From Sorghum bicolor (lineage: Eukaryota > Streptophyta > Magnoliopsida > Poales > Poaceae): DNA of 64,000 nucleotides. Location of the stretch: contig NC_012870.2 of NCBI RefSeq assembly GCF_000003195.3, positions 2,079,501 through 2,143,500 on the forward strand, given 5' to 3'. Of the stretch, positions 1 to 11,434 are shown one piece after another. The position numbers were made by a program, and so were the translations under genes. The notes beneath the pieces were generated by a model. The model ran no database searches. It was given only the letters and a program-made list of their open reading frames with translations, and had not been told where the DNA came from. Each line of letters starts with the position of its first letter. Within the stretch, counting starts at the first letter, position 1.

Positions 1-2006
1 GCTCCAATTCGAATCCAATCTGCTTAAAAAACTTGTACTCATACGTGTATTTGTCATCACACACTTATAGTCCTATAGTACGTGCCGCTGCTCCATTAAA
101 AGCCGCTTCAAGCGCCATGGTTTCCATATGCCTTTGCCAAATTAAAAGCTAGCTTCGACGCAAGCCGCCGCATGGCCCTTACGTACGTATTTCTGGTGAG
201 AGAAATTAAAGCGTATACTGGTCATCACATGATTCGGTTCCTTTGAAAGTTCAAAGCGCCCTATTTCGCCCTTATTATTTTCAAACAAATACTATTCTCA
301 GAAACTAGCAAAAAAAAAAAAACATGAACGGGAGATCAACAATTTGTTTTGTTCGATGATCATGGATGCTGTATTGCTGAACCATGAACACGTTTATTGG
401 TCGATGATGAGACAAATAAAAAGGAGAATGTGACCGCCTTTTTCACAGTTACAAAAACAAAGCAGTCCTGGATTATGATGTGTGATTTTTGTGACCATGG
501 AGGTATATATGGATGGAATGCAAGTGCTGTCCTCTGGTGTGGCCATTGGACTTGTTGGGATGCCATTCTTTACTCTTGACCCCTTGACATTGCCTTGCTA
601 CTTGCGGCTAAAAGAGGGGATATCCATCTCTATCTACCACCTCTTATCCCAGCTTTATTAGTAGTAGGAAAAGAAGAGCAAGATAGATATAGCTCAAGTC
701 AAAAGTAGTGATGTATGAGATGGCACAGGCAAATCAGTGAAAAGAAGCTATGAATGAATATGATGCATATACATTCGAGACACCAGCAGCCAGCTGTGAA
801 AACCTCATGAAAACCTGCCTTTTCCGGTCGTTCCTCTTGTCCAATGATGGTGCAGGCAAAGCAAAAGCCAAGCCAAGCCAGCGTCTGCAATCTGGCCCGT
901 TTTCCTCCTCAAATTGATGCGTTAAGCTAATCATGTATGACCTTTTTTTTTGCCCCAGATTTTTCTCCACTCTGCTTCTTTTTGAAACATGATAAAGACT
1001 AGTAGTTACATGTGTGTTCAGAACTTCAGATGGAGATGCCAGCGTGGGTGAACGTACGTAGCTTACCCTGGAATGGAGTAGCTGCTAGCAACACTTGCTG
1101 ACTTTAAAGCCCCCCTTTGTACGTTTTAGCATAGGAATTTCATAGGAATTGTTCGAGAATTTCGCACAAATCAACGTATTTTTATAGAAAAAAAGGTATT
1201 TGAGCTTACCATCCGGATCTATCAACCATTTAGTAGTATTTTTCTCTCACAACAAATCACCGTACAGTACTTTAACACGGAGTAGAAAGCAAGAGAATTT
1301 CTGGATTCCAAGATGAGCCAAAGTAGGTACGAGGAAGTAATAAGAATATATTCTTCTGATGACATGTGAAGATTCCCATTGCCTCACTCAGTCACTCTTC
1401 ATCATCAAGGCTATGCCACGTCAGACTCACTGTAGCCGCGGAATGGAGAATGCCTGTGAAGAGTGAAGACAGCTTTGGTCTGGCCCCTTATCCTTCCTTT
1501 CCTTTAGGGTACCCTACCCAACGAAGAAATGGCTCCAGCCTTCCAGAGCCTGACAAGGATCTTTGAAATGCACATGGCATGAGCTACCAAGCCACCAAGG
1601 GCAACCTTTTTGGTTTCGGAGGCTCATGCTTCCTGCCCACTGCCCCAGTGGCCCAGTTGGTCCAAAAGCTTGCTCACTGTCCCAGTCCCGGCCAGTTGTG
1701 CTCATGGTCACGGTACAGTTGTTTTCTTAAAAGGCAAGTCTAAAACTGTGCAAAACTCTGTCAGAGAATAATAAGACTACTTGTGTGACAGTGTGATCAT
1801 GTATTGTTTTGCAGCAAGTCTTGGCCACGAGGGGATGAACGCTAGATTAGTTTTTTCCCAGCGATGAAAAAGAGAGTCATTAATACCTGAGCACAAGGTG
1901 CTAATACATGGAGAAGGTCATAGGAGTATGAAATAGTCATCAGAGAAAGCAGCTTTACCAATGAAACCCTAAGCTTTTTGTGCACGAAAAGAAAAGAAAA
2001 TGGTCA
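1..2006. other. Intergenic DNA, no gene recognised
   Basis: No ORF here resembles a protein family and no exon series could be built. The stretch is AT-rich with short homopolymers (for example an A-run near 309-322). Sequence around 1130-1290 looks repeat-like but I could not find clear termini. Confidence 0.5.
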
Positions 2007-2669
2007 TGTTGACACCGTTTTTGGACACGTGTCTGGGATGATAGGATAAGGTGGCAGTACAATGCGGGTTGCCGATGGGGGTGGTTGCCGATGAGGGAGA
2101 AGTTGAGTGTGACTAAGTCTACAGGCAGTAGTATGGTGCCGATGACCAGGTAAAGGGATTGCCGATGACGTGAAAGAGGAGTCCGGAAACTGCCAGTTGT
2201 CATGTGGAGGAGTTTCGGTTTGTTACGAAGGGTAGTTTTATTGTTTCCTTAGTTATTTGCATCGTTTTGTATATGGATTCCGTGTAATTTGGAATTCGAG
2301 TTCTAATCGTGTCCGGTCGTAGCTCTTCGAGCAGGGTATAAATATAAACCCTAGGACCTTGTAATAATCAATCAAGAAATCAATCAAACATACGTTTTTA
2401 CTCATATTCCAGCATCTACTTTTCGACGACTTCGTCATATTTTTTTCTTTTTATTACGAGTTCTTAGGGATTCGTCGACTTAAGCTCGACGTGTTTTTGA
2501 GTTCCGCGTGAGTACCTCTTAGCCGTGACATCCGGGCGCATCGCTGTTGTCAGGACTAAAGTATTCGAGTTATCACCTTTGCCGATAGTAAGGTCAAATC
2601 GGCTGGCACGCCTTAACGTTTGAATCGGGTATTAGCTCTTTGTGTTTGCAGATCCGTTTTGCATCAACA
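2007..2669. mobile_element. Solo LTR of an LTR retrotransposon
   Basis: The element begins TGTTGACACC and ends GCATCAACA, so its ends form the short inverted repeat TGTTGA/TCAACA typical of LTRs (TG...CA). It is flanked on both sides by the same 5 bp, GGTCA (2002-2006 and 2670-2674), the target duplication left by an integrase. A TATA-like segment (GGTATAAATATAAACCC) lies near 2334-2350, as expected for an LTR promoter. No internal retrotransposon domain or second LTR is present, so the element has probably been reduced to one LTR by recombination between its two LTRs. Orientation and superfamily were not determined. Confidence 0.87.
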
Positions 2670-2674
2670 GGTCA

Positions 2675-3320
2675 CAAATGAAGGTAGTCGATTCATACTT
2701 GTATGCACATGTTTTTTCTTCTAAATTGGACAGCAAAATGGCATCTGAGCCTTCAGAAATTAGAAGAGGATGTCACTGTATTTTATTTTCATCAGTGCAA
2801 GTGCAGACTGTAGGGCAGTAAAAATGTAAGGCAAATAACCTTGGTATCTCTATTTTGCAGAGAGAAACCCCGTCAGAGAGTCAGAGTGATGCTACAAGTG
2901 AACCAAAACGACCAAACTCCCAGTGAGATGAACACACACAGGAAAAAGAATTGCACCTAGCTAGTTTGGTGCAGTGCTCCGACTCCAGACATTTGTTTTT
3001 TGCATGGAAAAGGATGCAATGTATGCACTGCGCTCCTTGCTGTCTCCCCTGTTCTAAAGTTTTAAAAAGGAGCATGCATTGCATATCTAATACAATAGTT
3101 ATCCGCTTTGCCGCTTTGCCCCTATTGCTTATGCTTTCCACTTTGTGTCACACAGGGGCACACAAGCTTTGCTCCCCCTTGTACTTAAATTTGCATAGCC
3201 CCTTTGTCCTACCCCTTCCTTCCCCACTGCCATTTGTTTGGCCATCTCCAGCTCATTCCCCTCGCCACAGGCTGCTCAGCTCAGCAACATCCTTGCTTGC
3301 CAAGATCCCCACCTTCATCA
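2675..3320. other. Upstream region of the X8 gene
   Basis: This stretch precedes the X8 gene start codon. Short ORFs exist in it but none continues as a plausible exon. A pyrimidine-rich leader (about 3190-3320) lies just before the ATG and is likely 5' UTR. No clear TATA box was identified. Confidence 0.45.
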
Positions 3321-5565
3321 ATGGCAGCTGCCAGCCCTCTTGCTCTCACATTCTTCTTCTGCTGTATCCTCCTCCTTCAAACAATCTGCTGTTCAGGTCA
3401 GTATCATTTTAAATTTCTGAAAAAAAATCTTTCCTTTATCGTAAAGCTTTTATCTACCTGTTCACACTTAGGCAGCTACTGATCAGCAAAATGCTGTTCC
3501 ATTGATGCAGTATACTTGATGAAATTTATTTTACCTTCCTGAAACAAAGTATGTTTTCTTTCATTTCAGGCGTATTTGTGGAGCTATCATATGATTCGAC
3601 ACAGGTCAAGACACTATCGAGCTCAGTCGTCACCGAGTACAGAGTCATGGTCACTGCCAAGCAGCATGCCTACCTCTTCTTGAAGCCGTTCGTGTGCAGA
3701 GAGAAGCCATGCAGATCGGAGCCTCTCGCCGCCGGTGGCTCATTTGTTAACGAAGTTCTTGGTCCTAACCGGCGTCTCAACGTCAGCAACATCGTCGTCA
3801 CGGCCACCGACACGCAGCTCGGAGCGCTGCGCCGCACTTTGCAGTCGTTTCACGCTTCTCTCGGCGCCGCCGGATTGGCGGCGAGCGTCAAGGTCTCGCC
3901 GGAGCTCTCGCTGTCTTCTCTGCGAGTCGTCGCCAAGGATCGTGATCGTGCCAGAAAGAAGCGGTGGGGCAAGGTCATGGAGTTCGTCAGGAGGACAGGC
4001 TCGTTTGTTCTTGTTCAGGTGGAGACAGAGGCAGAAGCAAACGGTGAGGTTGCGGTGGACGCGGAGATCGAAGAGGCCGTTGCTGAGGTTGCCGCCCTGT
4101 TGCGCGCCGGCGCCGGCGTCGTGCTCCACGTCAAGAGCCGTGCGGCTCCAATCGCGGTGGCAATGGCAAAGCTGGGCGGCGATACCAGCCGGGAGAAGAG
4201 GCTCTTGGGTGTTCTGGTGGACGTGTCCTCCCCTCGGCGGGAGCTCGGCGAGGCAAGAGCGACGGCGCACGACGAGTTCTCTCCGGTCAGCAACCCGGCG
4301 ACGACGCCCGTGAGCAACCCAGTGACCGTGCCGGCCACGAACCCCGTGGCCAACCCGATGGCTCCGGGATTCGTCACCGTGCCGTCGACCAACCCGGGCA
4401 ACGGGTTCGCGACCAACCCGAACATGCCGCCGCTGTACCCGGAGCCGACGACGCCGGCCACCATGCCCATGCCTGACCCGACGACGCCGACGATGCCGCC
4501 GGTGACCGTGCCATCCCCTTTCACGAACCCGGTCTCCGCGCCGACCACCATGCCGGGTACAGTGACAAACCCGGCAGCCCCTGCCGTGACGAATCCGGCA
4601 ACGACGCCGTCGCAGTTCCCGGGCACGTCGCCGGTCACCAACCCGGTGACCACGTACCCGCAGCAGGGCGGCGTCGGCGTCGGTGGCGGCATGCCGGCAA
4701 CGCAGCCAGTGTACCAGCCTCCGGCGACGACAATGCCCGGCACCGGCACGGTGCAGCCGGGCGCGCCCACCATGGCCGGGCAGGCATGGTGCGTCGCCAA
4801 GTCGGGGCTCATGGACACCACCCTCCAGGACGCGATGGACTACGCGTGCGGCATGGGCGGCGCCGACTGCTCGGCCATCCAGCCCATGGGCGCCTGCTAC
4901 AACCCCAACACGCTGCAGGCGCACGCCTCCTACGCCTTCAACAGCTACTTCCAGCGCAACCCGTCGGCGGCGAGCTGCGACTTCGGTGGCGCCGGCATGC
5001 TCGTCAACGTCAACCCAAGTAAGCCACCACCCGGAACACACAAATCTGCTACAAATTGCTAGCTGCACTGTTGCACATCTAACAGAACACTCGCATTGGC
5101 TTTTGCCAACCAATCTTTGCAGGCTCAGGAACTTGCATGTACCAGACATCATCAGGGTAAGAGCGATCCTGATCCATCTCAAATTCTCATTCTGCCATCA
5201 CCCATACTCCATAGATGCAGTGCGCCATGGCTGTGTTCTGACGTGACTGCATCCATGTATGTTGCAATTCGTGCAGTTTCGGCGCCGGTTACAGCCCGGG
5301 GACGACGGGCGGCGGCGTGCCCGGCGGTTACACTCCGGGGATGTCGGGCACCGGTTACAACCCAGCGGGAGGGATGTCGGGCACCATGGGAGGGGGCTCC
5401 GGTTCCACGGTGCTGAACGCCAACAACCCTGGGGGCTCCATGTACGGCGGCTACGACAACCCGACGGGGCTCACCGCGGGGTCGGCGCCGGTGTCCTGCG
5501 GCGGCTGGGTCGTCCTGTGCCTCGTCTGGATGGTCACCTTTGCGTTCGTCAAGGAGAGAGTGTAG
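3321..5565 (+). CDS. Secreted, probably GPI-anchored X8-domain protein with degenerate GH17-like N-terminal region
   Basis: Four exons: 3321-3396, 3570-5018, 5123-5156, 5277-5565; all introns GT-AG, phases agree, 615 aa. Residues 1-25 are a hydrophobic signal peptide. Residues 26-250 look like a decayed GH17 glucanase fold: NEVL, then an ALR-type helix, AAGLAASVKVS and RRTGSFVLVQVE line up with the NEVL, AAGL..KVST and TGSPFLVNVYP landmarks of plant beta-1,3-glucanases, but no catalytic glutamates are obvious. Residues about 259-425 are a low-complexity Thr/Pro linker full of TNP and NPV units. An X8 (CBM43) domain follows from W432 (WCVAKSG, with regularly placed cysteines, ending SSGTCMYQ), then a Gly-rich tail and a hydrophobic C terminus suited to GPI attachment. 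X8 domains bind callose-type beta-1,3-glucan, so a cell-wall or plasmodesmal role is inferred. The 34-nt third exon completes the X8 domain. Confidence 0.88.
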
Positions 5566-6832
5566 AGCCCACCTCGAGCTGCTTCTCATCATGGAATAGG
5601 ATCACACACTGCAACATGTTTGCTACTCAGTTGTGTTGTACATATGAAGAGTGAGTTTTCATAGAGAAGAGAGAAATAGATGTTTTGTGTGTGTTGTATG
5701 TACATGGGAGGCAGAGCTGAATCTTAATGATGCTTGGCCGTACATGTTGTAGGTGAACATACAGCGTAGAGTTCCTTTTCCATGGACCATGCTTGGTCTA
5801 GTGCAATGATATGGTTTTTTTTTATGATTTATCTCACACTATCACCTAATCGGCTCCATGATACTACGATGGGCCTGTTTGACAGGAGCATGTTTCACCG
5901 GCTCCTAGTTCACGGGGCCTATATTATGTATCCATTGGTCATTTGGGCTTGCGATAGTGGTTTGTTGTTACTGCTAGGCACTCCCATTTCACATGCCTTC
6001 TGCTACTATCACACAGATTTCACAAATCGCAACGCATGCTAATAATACCAGCACTGGCAAAATTTTAAAGTAATGGTGTTTGAATTGGGATCATGCTTGA
6101 TCAGGAACTATCTTAAATTCTTAATGAAAATATGTCCAAAAAGAATTGCTATTGTAGCAACTATCTCAAGATTGACATTTTTTTTAAAAAAATGTCATTA
6201 GGTTTCTTGTAGACCAAACTTTCAATTTGTCTTGGATTCTACCCAACTCCACTATGCTCACCTCCTTGTTGTCCTGCGGTACCTTTGTGGTACTATGTCT
6301 CACCAACCCTTTTATTGTCTTTCTCACTTTTTTACTCAACTTTGACTAGATATACAAGAAAATAGGCTCTAATATTTATAGTACATAATTAGTATTATTA
6401 GATAGATAATTGAATCTATTTTTATAATAAACTTATTTAGAGATACAAATATTGCTAATAATTATATAAACTTAGTCAAACTCAACCATCATGAATACAC
6501 CGTGGTGACACTTAAAAGGGAGAGAGGACTAGTCCAAAACAATCACTTGTTTTAAAGGAGTATGGAATGAAACCCTGTGAAATTTATTGACAAGTGATAT
6601 AATGTAAAACAAAAAGAGTAGCATGTCACATTGTATGTATATATTCACTTCGGTTAAAAAAATAATATGTTCTGTTGGCTTTGTTACAACCTGGCGATTT
6701 GATCCACTTGATATGATTCACAAGGGAACGTCCACACGGTCTGAATATATTTGATCTTGTGGCTGAAATCTATAAGCCTCAACATTTTTGTACAAACACT
6801 ACAAGTCCTTTTTTAGCTTTAAAGAAAAAAGT
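5566..6832. other. 3' flank and AT-rich intergenic DNA
   Basis: The first about 250 bases are probably 3' UTR of the X8 gene. The rest is AT-rich with no recognisable gene. A short ORF at 5782-6042 has no family features and is not called. Confidence 0.4.
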
Positions 6833-7738
6833 AATGTCGAGAGTGGCTTTTGAGCAATACAAGAACAAGAGTGAAGAAGGAAAAAATAATGTGAAGAGTG
6901 GATTTGAACAATACAAGAAGGAATACGAAGAATAAGAGTAAAAAAATAGAAAAATAAAATAACAACATCTGAAAACAGGAAAAAGAAAAAAAGAAAAAAA
7001 CAATAGGTGAAACACAGGAAAAATGAAAAAAAAAAGTGTACGGAGGACAAGAGTAAGAAAAGGAAAAATAAAAACAATAGCTGAAAACAGGAAAAAGAAA
7101 AAGGGGGGAAACAATAGGTGAAAACAAAAAAAAAATGAAAAAAAGGCGGAAACAGAAAAATAATAATGTTGAGAGTGGGAAAAATAAAATAACAATATCT
7201 GAAAACAGGAAAAAGAAAAAAGAAAAAAACAATAGGTGAAACACAGGAAAAATGAAAAAAAAACAGTGTACGGAGGACAAGAATAAGAAAAGGAAAAATA
7301 AAAACAATAGCTGAAAACAGGAAAAAGAAAAAGGGGGGGGGGGGGAACAATAGGTGAAAACAAAAAAATGAAAAAAGGCGGAAACAGAGTGTACGGAGGA
7401 CAAGAGTAAGAAAAGGAAAAATAAAAACAATAGCTGAAAACAGGAAAAAGAAAAAGGGGGGAAACAATAGGTGAAAACAAAAAATGAAAAAAAAGGCGGA
7501 AACAGAAAAATAATAATGTTGAGAGTGGGAAAAATAAAATAACAATATCTGAAAATAGGAAAAAGAAAAAAACAATAGGTGAAACACAGGAAAAATGAAA
7601 AAAAAAACAGTGTACGGAGGACAAGAGTAAGAAAGGGAAAATAAAAACAATAGCTGAAAACAGGAAAAAGAAAAAGGGGGGGAAACAATAGGTGAAAACA
7701 AAAAAATGAAAAAAAAGGCGGAAACAGAAAAACAATAA
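6833..7738. repeat. Purine-rich tandem array that includes copies of the tRNA-Leu 3' end
   Basis: The array is built from two alternating A-rich blocks. Block A (GAAAAATAAAATAACA..., then ACAATAGGTGAAACACAGG) occurs near 6951, 7178 and 7528. Block B starts with GTGTACGGAGGACAAGA and occurs near 7038, 7268, 7389 and 7611. At the joins the segment AATAATGTTGAGAGTGGGA is repeated at about 7162 and 7512 (350 bp apart). The same string recurs at 7734, where it is the 3' end of the tRNA-Leu gene. More diverged copies that extend further into the tRNA (GTGAAGAGTGGATTTGAACA near 6891, and one near 6835) lie at the distal edge. Homopolymer G runs of 6-13 vary between units. Confidence 0.85.
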
Positions 7739-7746
7739 TGTTGAGA

Positions 7747-7779
<33 letters not shown>

Positions 7780-7819
7780 ACCTTAATCTGGCGCCTTAGA
7801 CCAACTCGGCCATCTCAAC
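7739..7819 (-). tRNA. tRNA-Leu(AAG)
   Basis: Read on the minus strand the gene starts GTTGAGATGGCCGAGTTGGT and ends TTCAAATCCCACTCTCAAC plus discriminator A. The acceptor stem pairs GTTGAGA with TCTCAAC. The A-box (TGGCCGAGTTGGT) and B-box (GGTTCAAATCC) are intact. The anticodon stem CCAGA/TCTGG encloses the loop TTAAGGT, giving anticodon AAG. A long variable arm (GTCCGAAAGGGC region) fits a type II leucine tRNA. There is no intron. A T-run just downstream on the minus strand (complement of about 7727-7732) can serve as a Pol III terminator; it belongs to the adjoining repeat array. Confidence 0.95.
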
Positions 7820-10800
7820 TTGTGTGATTTTTGAAGATTTTATATTTTACTAGTACGTTGATACTATTCAGTATTCAGATGCAGAGCTTGTCCAGTTTCA
7901 TCAAACCATCATCCAAAATTACCATGCATCGCAAAGGGATATGACGAATCATTCATTTACGGTCATCGCTCCAGCTTTCCTCACCATGTCAACAACTCAA
8001 CATCGTTCCTATCTGCGTGAGCCTGCTTTTTTTTTTTTTTTGACAAGAATGAGCCTGCTTCATCATGTACAAAAGTACCAGTCACATTAGACTACAACCA
8101 TATACAATTTACTAGTTGATCACAATTCACAAGATCGTCATGTCATTCTTCTTCTTTAAAAAAAATAAAGAAAAAACTGCTTGTCTTGCATTGTTCAATC
8201 AACCAGGACAGTTGTTGAAATAATCATTATATTAGTGTGAAAGTCATGAGATATACATGTTAAGCTGACCAACTACTAGCTACGCAACTACTCCTATGGC
8301 TTAAGGCCCATGAGGCTTGTGAATGAAATGAACACACCAGCATTGTAGCACGTGCTTTTCTTTTGGCCCACAAAGCATTTCCTAGAGTCAATCGCAATGA
8401 AATGCAACCTGCAGAAATTCAACAAAATATGACGATTTCCGCCAAATCTAATACTTCGTACTACTAGTTACCAAAGCTTCCTATATATAAAAAAAAAAGT
8501 TACCAAAGCTAGAGTGCTAGACTTGAATGCTGTTGGGTACCATGACAGCACAGGGCCACAGATACAGATAGATTGGTCACCTCTCTCGAAAAAAATAAGA
8601 AGAGAGATTGGTCACATTCTCTGAAGTGAGGTGCCTGCCTCAAAAGTCACAAGTCGCCTGTGCAGAGAGAGAAATGCACGGGGAAGGGAAGAAGGAAGAT
8701 ATCGCTGCTCCTTTCAAAATTAAATCCTAAAACTATGTCAGCAACTGCGAATCAGGCGATGATTGAGTGCTCGCGTTTGCTCCGTTGAGCATCCGTAATA
8801 TGTGTTCTGGGCTTCGAGCAGCCCTCAAACGCGGATGTTCCGTAATGGTATAAAGAAGCACTTTGCAGGATTCAGATATTTACATGAACATTTTCTTAAA
8901 TATCAACGGTATTCTATACTAACTTTATTAGCTTTTATCAAAATTTAAGAAGTTTGATTCAATATAGATTTGGCATTATACCCCCCACCCCCCTTTTTTT
9001 TCTTTGAGATGGAGGTAGTACATTGGAAGCTTGCACAAACCACCACACTGGTCTCCCTTCCAACCGGAGCGATCGAGAGCCATGGGACCAAAATCCAAAT
9101 GCCTTTAATTCAACCGGAGTATTGTCGGATGACACTGTATGATTCCGATTCTAGCCATTTCATCATATCGAGCAGGCCCAGGAAGGGAGAGGGAGGGAGA
9201 GAGAAGATCGAGGAGCGAGCAGTGACTGACTGGATGCCTCCATGGTTCATGGGCAACCCATGTGCCAAAGAGTACACAAGCATAGCGAATCCGGTGATCT
9301 GCGGGCCGAGTACGTACTCCTGCATTTTTGCCATTTTCTCGCAGCACACGCAAGCCGTTCCCAGTACAACGTTTCAGTAACTCTTCACATGTGTTGTGTT
9401 GTGTTGTGTTGTGTCCTTCCAAAGGGCACTCCCGCACAGGCATGCATGCTGCACTATGTAATGTTGTAGCAGCAGCAGCAGCAATGCAGATCTGATCACT
9501 CCATTAGGCTCTGGAGCAAATTTATTGCATCTTCTAAACAGAAAACAGTCGAGCTAATTGCACATGCTATTGCTATCTACTTATCTACCATCTTGCTGAA
9601 TGAACAACATGCAGCTGTCCCTAATCTGATCCTACAGGCTACAGAAGTAGGATACATAGTACAGCTCATTGGCTCCTAGCATCTATTCAGAAATCATTGG
9701 TGACCACTGACCACTGCATTGTTGCATGCAGATTATTGGAGACGCACGGCATTGCTATGGCCGTCCTAGCAGTTGCCAGTGCTGCATGCCAGTGCACATG
9801 AGAAGGGAATCCAATTCACCGATCCCAATGTAGAAACTTGCATCGCATGGGAGATACACTAGTCCCTTCATAATTTTACATATCCAGGATGAGGATCCCG
9901 ACAGCTAAGGGCACGTTTGGGATCGAGCCTGTTCGCTTATTTAAAAAGTTATGGTCAAGAATATTATTCGCTGATTTATTGTAAGAAAAAAATAATATCG
10001 ACTGATAGAAAAATACGGCTTATAAGACAAGCAAACGGATCCGACGCTCAGGCTCCGGCTATGGGCTCGCCGAAGCCAGAGTCATAGCAGAAGTATCGAA
10101 ACCGCGGTGCATACCATGATACGTTTTTCATTGAAGGAACAGAAAATACAAACAGACCTAGGAAAGGTAATCGCAGGATAGAAGCGCTCCCTCCGACCGT
10201 TGGAGCAGGGAACCGCACCAACCAGGCACGGAAAAGCGCTAGACCTACTACACCTACCTCGTACATACTCAGGACGACAGCGTTCCTAGGGGCTTGGGCA
10301 GTCAGCATTGGATTCTATCAGCATCTGAATCTGAACGAAACATCGCATACCACCTGAAATCTAACACCTCGCTATCACAACGAACGGAAAACACAGCACA
10401 GCAGCTGTCTGCTTCAGTTGCCCGCTTGCTGTCTGTCTACAGACACAGCACGCACGCATGCCTACAGATCGTAATCCAAAACCTGACGAGAGCTTTCTTT
10501 TCTTCTGTCAAGATCTGGATCAAGATCGTAAAACATGGGCAAAGGGCCAGCCGAGCTGCATATGCATCCATGAGGGATTGAGAGATGAGACGTTTGTTTC
10601 CCCATCAGTCCTCCTAATTAATCTCTGGAATTTCTTCTACATGCACGCAATCATTCATGTTGTTTTAACCACAACACCACTAATGATAACTGTTCTGGTC
10701 GCTGCATCATAAAAGTCTGCACTGCATGGTGCACCAGATCGATCTCCCTACCGTCGAACTGTTGATCTCCATCATTGACAAAGCGTCACCTCACCTCGCT

Positions 10801-11191
10801 GTAAGACTAACAACAGCTCCTGTTCACCTTTTAAGACTACTGGCACTTAATTTGTTGCTGCATGCGTTAATGCCGATCGATTGATTACCAGCAGTGCTTT
10901 GCGCACGGAAACAAAAGGACCCCCCTTCCCTCGGGAGGTCACCATAATGGCCGGCCATCCGCTGCTGGCTGCTGCACAGACGCGCAGCCTGATTACGGCC
11001 AGCTTAGCCGGCCGGCAAGGCTGCTTCTGCCTCACACACGAACACACGCGTGCGCTCACCCCGGGGCCATGCTGCTGGCCGGTTGCCTGTGGTGGTGGAC
11101 TGGTGGTGGTGCCGCCGCCTGCATCCAATCGCAAAAGTTTCAGCGCCTTTGGCCTGATGCAGGCATGGCATTGGCATTTGCTTGCCATTTG
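7820..11191. other. Intergenic DNA with microsatellites, no gene recognised
   Basis: No ORF with family features was found. Visible features are a (TGTTG)n tract near 9391-9413, an AGC triplet tract near 9466-9483, poly-T/poly-A runs (8031-8041, 8156-8164) and a CCCCCCACCCCCC tract near 8981-8992. A segment near 9918-10035 (GTTCGCTTATTT...) resembles a worn MITE but its ends were not resolved. Several 60-130 codon ORFs here overlap one another on both strands without codon-like structure. Confidence 0.45.
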
Positions 11192-11424
11192 GGCCTTGTT
11201 TAGTTCACCCTGAAAACCAAAAAGTTTTCAAGATTCTTCGTCACATCGAATCTTGTGGCACATACATGAAACATTAAATATAGACAAAAATAAAAACTAA
11301 TTACACAGTATTTGTCTGTAAATCACGAGACAAATCTTTTGATTCTAGTTAGTTTATGATTAGACAATATTTATCAAATAAAAACGAAAGTGCTTCCGAA
11401 ATTTTTTCGGAACTACACAAGGCC
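11192..11424. mobile_element. Tourist-like MITE (GGCCTTGTTTAG family)
   Basis: The left end reads GGCCTTGTTTAGTTCACC and the right end reads GGAACTACACAAGGCC, inverted copies of each other. The internal core (TTTGTCTGTAAATCACGAGACAAATC) is shared with the other members in the window. A second partial tail (AAACAAGGCC, to 11434) follows directly, so the right flank may contain a duplicate end. Confidence 0.8.
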
Positions 11425-11434
11425 TAAACAAGGC

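Noticed and set aside
3740..5182. 480-codon minus-strand ORF and other ORFs across the X8 exon
   Set aside because: They are antisense or shifted frames of a GC-rich real exon; products are Arg/His-rich low complexity.
6779..7763. Three overlapping long ORFs (300-318 codons) on the minus strand, all Phe/Leu/Ser-rich
   Set aside because: They are open in all three frames because the array is almost pure purine on the plus strand; they have no start context or domain and one overlaps the tRNA.
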